Positions 63,284 through 64,000 of a stretch of DNA of 64,000 bases are shown here, in pieces. Each line of letters begins with the position of its first letter. Positions within the stretch are counted from its first letter, which is position 1. The notes below the pieces were generated by a model. The model was given only the letters and a program-made list of their open reading frames with translations. It ran no database searches and had not been told where the DNA came from. This DNA is from Limnanthes douglasii subsp. nivea (Eukaryota > Streptophyta > Magnoliopsida > Brassicales > Limnanthaceae). Both the position numbers and the translations under genes were made by a program. The stretch covers positions 246,347,305-246,411,304 of the forward strand of contig JAUPFV010000002.1 of NCBI GenBank assembly GCA_036936605.1, written 5' to 3'.

Positions 63284-64000
63284 GTGTCTGTATTGTATCC
63301 TAATAATAAATCATATGTTCATATCTATCTTAATAATTTATGCATTCTCAATCTATTTTTTTTATCATTTCAATAATTTAACCTAATAATAAATCATATG
63401 TTTTATAACTAAAAATAATAGTATTTTTCATCTATTTTATTTATCATTTCAATGATTTTTCTTAATAATAAACCATATATTTGTGATCATAGATAATAAA
63501 TAGAGAGTAAATATTAATTGTATTTACTACAATTTACTACAAGACTCTAATATTATAAAATTACAAAACGATACAGATAATATTGAATATTGTTTCATGA
63601 TTTATTAGCACTAAGTTAAGTTAATAAGATGAAATTCAAAGGTTTGATTAAATAAAAATAAGAGTATTTTTCATCATATGTTCTAAAATTACAAAACCAT
63701 ACAAATAATTTACAATGTTGTTTCGCCATTTATTAAAACTATGTTAACTTAATAACATGAAATTTAGCCGTTTGATTAACTAAAGCATTTATATATGCAT
63801 TTTCCTTTTGTTATTAGGGTTTTTCTTTTAAAGTTACATATTTATTTTCTCGAATTGTATTTTTTGTTTTTGTTATAATCGATCCAAATTTGTACAAATT
63901 AAATATGAATTATTTTAGAAAAAAATCCACTTTAAGTTTAAAAAAAAAATTAATAAAAAAAATTAACAATTTTAAATCTATTACAAATATTTACATTTTT
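63284..64000. repeat. Block R2, cut by window edge (unit 6)
   Basis: First ~0.7 kb of R2. By analogy with the other units the next peptide gene should start about 2 kb past the window end. Confidence 0.7.

Overview
The window is AT-rich plant nuclear DNA, most likely from a Brassicaceae-type eudicot. The evidence is an intronless secreted-peptide gene with CLE-like repeats plus decayed plant transposons (CACTA, Ty3/Gypsy, LINE, MULE). The species cannot be named from the sequence. I see no bacterial-style genes, rRNA, tRNA or CRISPR.

The window is one tandem array. A single gene type recurs on the + strand: the 3' tail of one copy (1-45) and five complete copies at 12517-13296, 24583-25164, 28923-29504, 41956-42735 and 54008-54589. 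Each encodes a signal peptide, a short linker and a string of 22-residue repeats. Every repeat carries a CLE-like dodecapeptide, RLVPSGPNPSHP, which matches 10 of 12 residues of Arabidopsis CLE9/CLE10 (RLVPSGPNPLHN). Two copies hold nine repeats (259 aa) and three hold six (193 aa). The precursor therefore looks like a polyprotein yielding several near-identical peptides, and the gene itself is amplified. All copies share a TATA box about 75 bp before the ATG, a W-box (TTGACT) 25 bp further up and an AATAAA 58 nt after the stop.

The 11-12.5 kb spacers share one layout: 3' flank; two direct copies of a 0.93-kb module (a, b); an antisense fossil of a LINE zf-RVT domain; a 1.7-kb block R1; a partial third copy of the module (c); an AT microsatellite; four monomers of a ~550-bp promoter-like tandem repeat; one end of a CACTA transposon; a broken Ty3/Gypsy RNase H-integrase fragment; a second copy of the 1.7-kb block (R2); then the gene's upstream region. 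These fossils are in every full spacer, so they predate the amplification.

On top of this lies a recent tandem duplication of about 29.4 kb. Bases 1-27226 are repeated almost exactly at 29460-56652. The short spacer between genes 3 and 4 (25165-28922) is not a simple deletion: its break at 27226/27227 is where the two 29.4-kb copies meet. Inferred order: transposon fossils, unit amplification, a MULE-like insertion in one unit type (4186-5139 and 33645-34597) and a 238-bp promoter loss in another (upstream of 24583 and 54008), the 29.4-kb duplication, then small changes such as microsatellite slippage. The array runs off both ends of the window.
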